6,177 nucleotides of DNA from Nitrospira sp. (GTDB taxonomy: Bacteria > Nitrospirota > Nitrospiria > Nitrospirales > Nitrospiraceae): NCBI GenBank assembly GCA_005116795.1, contig SWDL01000409.1, positions 1 to 6,177 on the forward strand, given 5' to 3'. The position numbers and the translations under genes were made by a program. Of this stretch, positions 5,364 to 6,177 are shown one piece after another; the stretch's first letter is position 1, and each line of letters starts with the position of its first letter. Under the pieces are notes generated by a model. It saw only the letters and a program-made list of their open reading frames with translations, was not told where the DNA came from and searched no databases.

Positions 5364-5384
5364 CACCTTCGTGGCACCTGTCAA
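5357..5384 (-). promoter_or_regulatory. Sigma70-type promoter of the barrel/DUF3015 pair
   Basis: On the minus strand, a perfect -35 TTGACA (5379-5384) is followed after 16 bp by TAGACT (5357-5362), preceded by TGG, which makes an extended -10. An AT-rich tract, AAACGAAAATATAT, directly upstream of the -35 (5385 upward) resembles an UP element. The predicted start near 5350 leaves a leader of about 145 nt before the barrel start codon. It is the best promoter in the window. Confidence 0.6.
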
Positions 5385-5471
5385 ATATATTTTCGTTTCG
5401 TAGAACCCCTAAGGGGGAGAGAGGAATGGAAACAGCCTGTGTCTTTGGGAAAGTCGGAAAGCAGCAGGGCG

Positions 5472-6177
5472 TTAGTTCACATCCAGGCTGCCGCGGGCTT
5501 CCTTGGTCTTCACGCCGTCTTCAGCGACGAGGCGCACGGTCCAGGTGCCGGTGGCCGTGAGTTCCTTCACCGGGAAGGTGGCCAGCACGCCATCCTTCAC
5601 GGACTTGCTCTTCTCCTTGGCCACGGTCTTCCATTTCGTCGGGTTCTCGCCCTGGCCGATCTGGATCTCATATTTCTCCAGACGGCTGCCGATTGCGGTA
5701 CCGGAGACCTGAATCACCGTCTTGCCCTTCAACTCGGCGGCCGCCACCTCGGAGACTTTGGCGGTCAGAAAATAATTGGGATCGGCCTTGAGCGCCTTGG
5801 CGGCATTGAGCCGGCCGGCCCCCGACAATTGATCCCAGCCCGGGACCTCCACATCGTCGGCCGATTCGAGGATCATCCGTTCGACCTGCTCGTTGGTCAG
5901 ATTCGGATGTTTGGCCCAGATGAGGGAGGCGACGGCCGAGACGATCGGGGCGGAGAATGAGGTGCCCGAGGCGCGCATGAACATGGCCTTCGGTCCGACG
6001 AAGCTCTCGCCGGCTTTGTAGTCTTTGGCCTGCGAGAGGAGGATGAAATCCGTCCGCCGGGCACGCAAGGAAAGGATCTCCACCCCCGGCGCCGCGATCT
6101 TGATGTGCGGGCCCCAGTTTGAAAACCCGGCTCGCTTGTCGTTCATATCGAGCGCCCCGACGGCCAGCACGTGGTCC
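5472..6177 (-). CDS. Subtilisin-like (S8) serine protease, C-terminal part (5' end outside window)
   Basis: About 235 codons are visible; the reading frame is open to the right edge, so the N-terminal part with the catalytic Asp and His is missing from view. The first visible residues, DHVLAVGALDMNDKRAGFSNWG, are the typical strand and surface loop before the active-site domain's end (quoted parts: VLAVGALD and GFSNWG). The catalytic serine sits in ASGTSFSAPIV (nucleotides near 5950-5980), followed by the helix SAVASLIWAKHPNLT and the closing GAGRLNAAKAL. After the protease domain about 100 residues follow (from DPNYFLTAKV), rich in beta strands, ending GTWTVRLVAEDG and RGSLDVN; this looks like an Ig-like or P-domain-like accessory module. 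Such proteases are usually exported. The stop TAA at 5472-5474 is separated by 266 bp from the barrel start, and the barrel has its own promoter. Confidence 0.95.
   Translation of the reverse strand, partial: DHVLAVGALDMNDKRAGFSNWGPHIKIAAPGVEILSLRARRTDFILLSQAKDYKAGESFVGPKAMFMRASGTSFSAPIVSAVASLIWAKHPNLTNEQVERMILESADDVEVPGWDQLSGAGRLNAAKALKADPNYFLTAKVSEVAAAELKGKTVIQVSGTAIGSRLEKYEIQIGQGENPTKWKTVAKEKSKSVKDGVLATFPVKELTATGTWTVRLVAEDGVKTKEARGSLDVN

Noticed and set aside
5406..5416. CCCC-TAA-GGGG as terminator of the S8 protease gene
   Set aside because: Only four pairs with a 3-nt loop and no T-tract; too small to support.

Overview
The window is GC-rich chromosomal DNA of a Gram-negative bacterium. 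It encodes an outer-membrane beta-barrel protein with a signal peptide and a C-terminal Phe, and shows Shine-Dalgarno starts and mostly G/C-ending codons. The gene mix (MidA, a Crp-like regulator, YidB, DUF2784, a DUF3015-like protein, an exported barrel, a subtilase) would fit a Nitrospirota or proteobacterial genome. The phylum is an inference; no marker gene here settles it. There are no tRNA or rRNA genes, CRISPR arrays, transposases or phage genes.

Layout, left to right. (1) 1-954, minus: MidA-family SAM-dependent methyltransferase with a GTG start, running off the left edge. (2) 955-1292: a 338-bp AT-richer divergent control region with short direct repeats. (3) 1293-1994, plus: Crp/Fnr-family regulator, the only plus-strand gene. 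(4) 2155-2433, 2499-2909 and 3014-3397, all minus: a small thioredoxin-fold protein with a single active-site Cys, a YidB-family protein and a DUF2784 membrane protein. (5) 3398-3582: a gene-free stretch holding a nested REP/MITE-like palindrome and a strong 13-bp terminator stem. (6) 3583-4104 and 4144-5205, minus: a DUF3015-like exported protein and, 39 bp upstream of it, a probable 8-stranded outer-membrane barrel with an extra N-terminal domain. The pair has its own promoter (TTGACA / TG-extended TAGACT at 5357-5384) and probably forms an operon ending at 3544-3578. (7) 5472-6177, minus: the C-terminal part of a subtilisin-like (S8) serine protease, running off the right edge.

How the genes work together: the clearest unit is the envelope pair barrel plus DUF3015-like protein, of unknown function. 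The regulator may control itself and midA through the shared divergent region, but no canonical CRP box is visible. I see no complete new defence or mobile system. The points most worth a second look are a G9 homopolymer exactly at the domain junction of the barrel gene (possible phase variation), the nested palindrome at 3440-3504, a dyad over the barrel promoter's -10 region, and the promoter/repeat structure upstream of the Crp-like gene.
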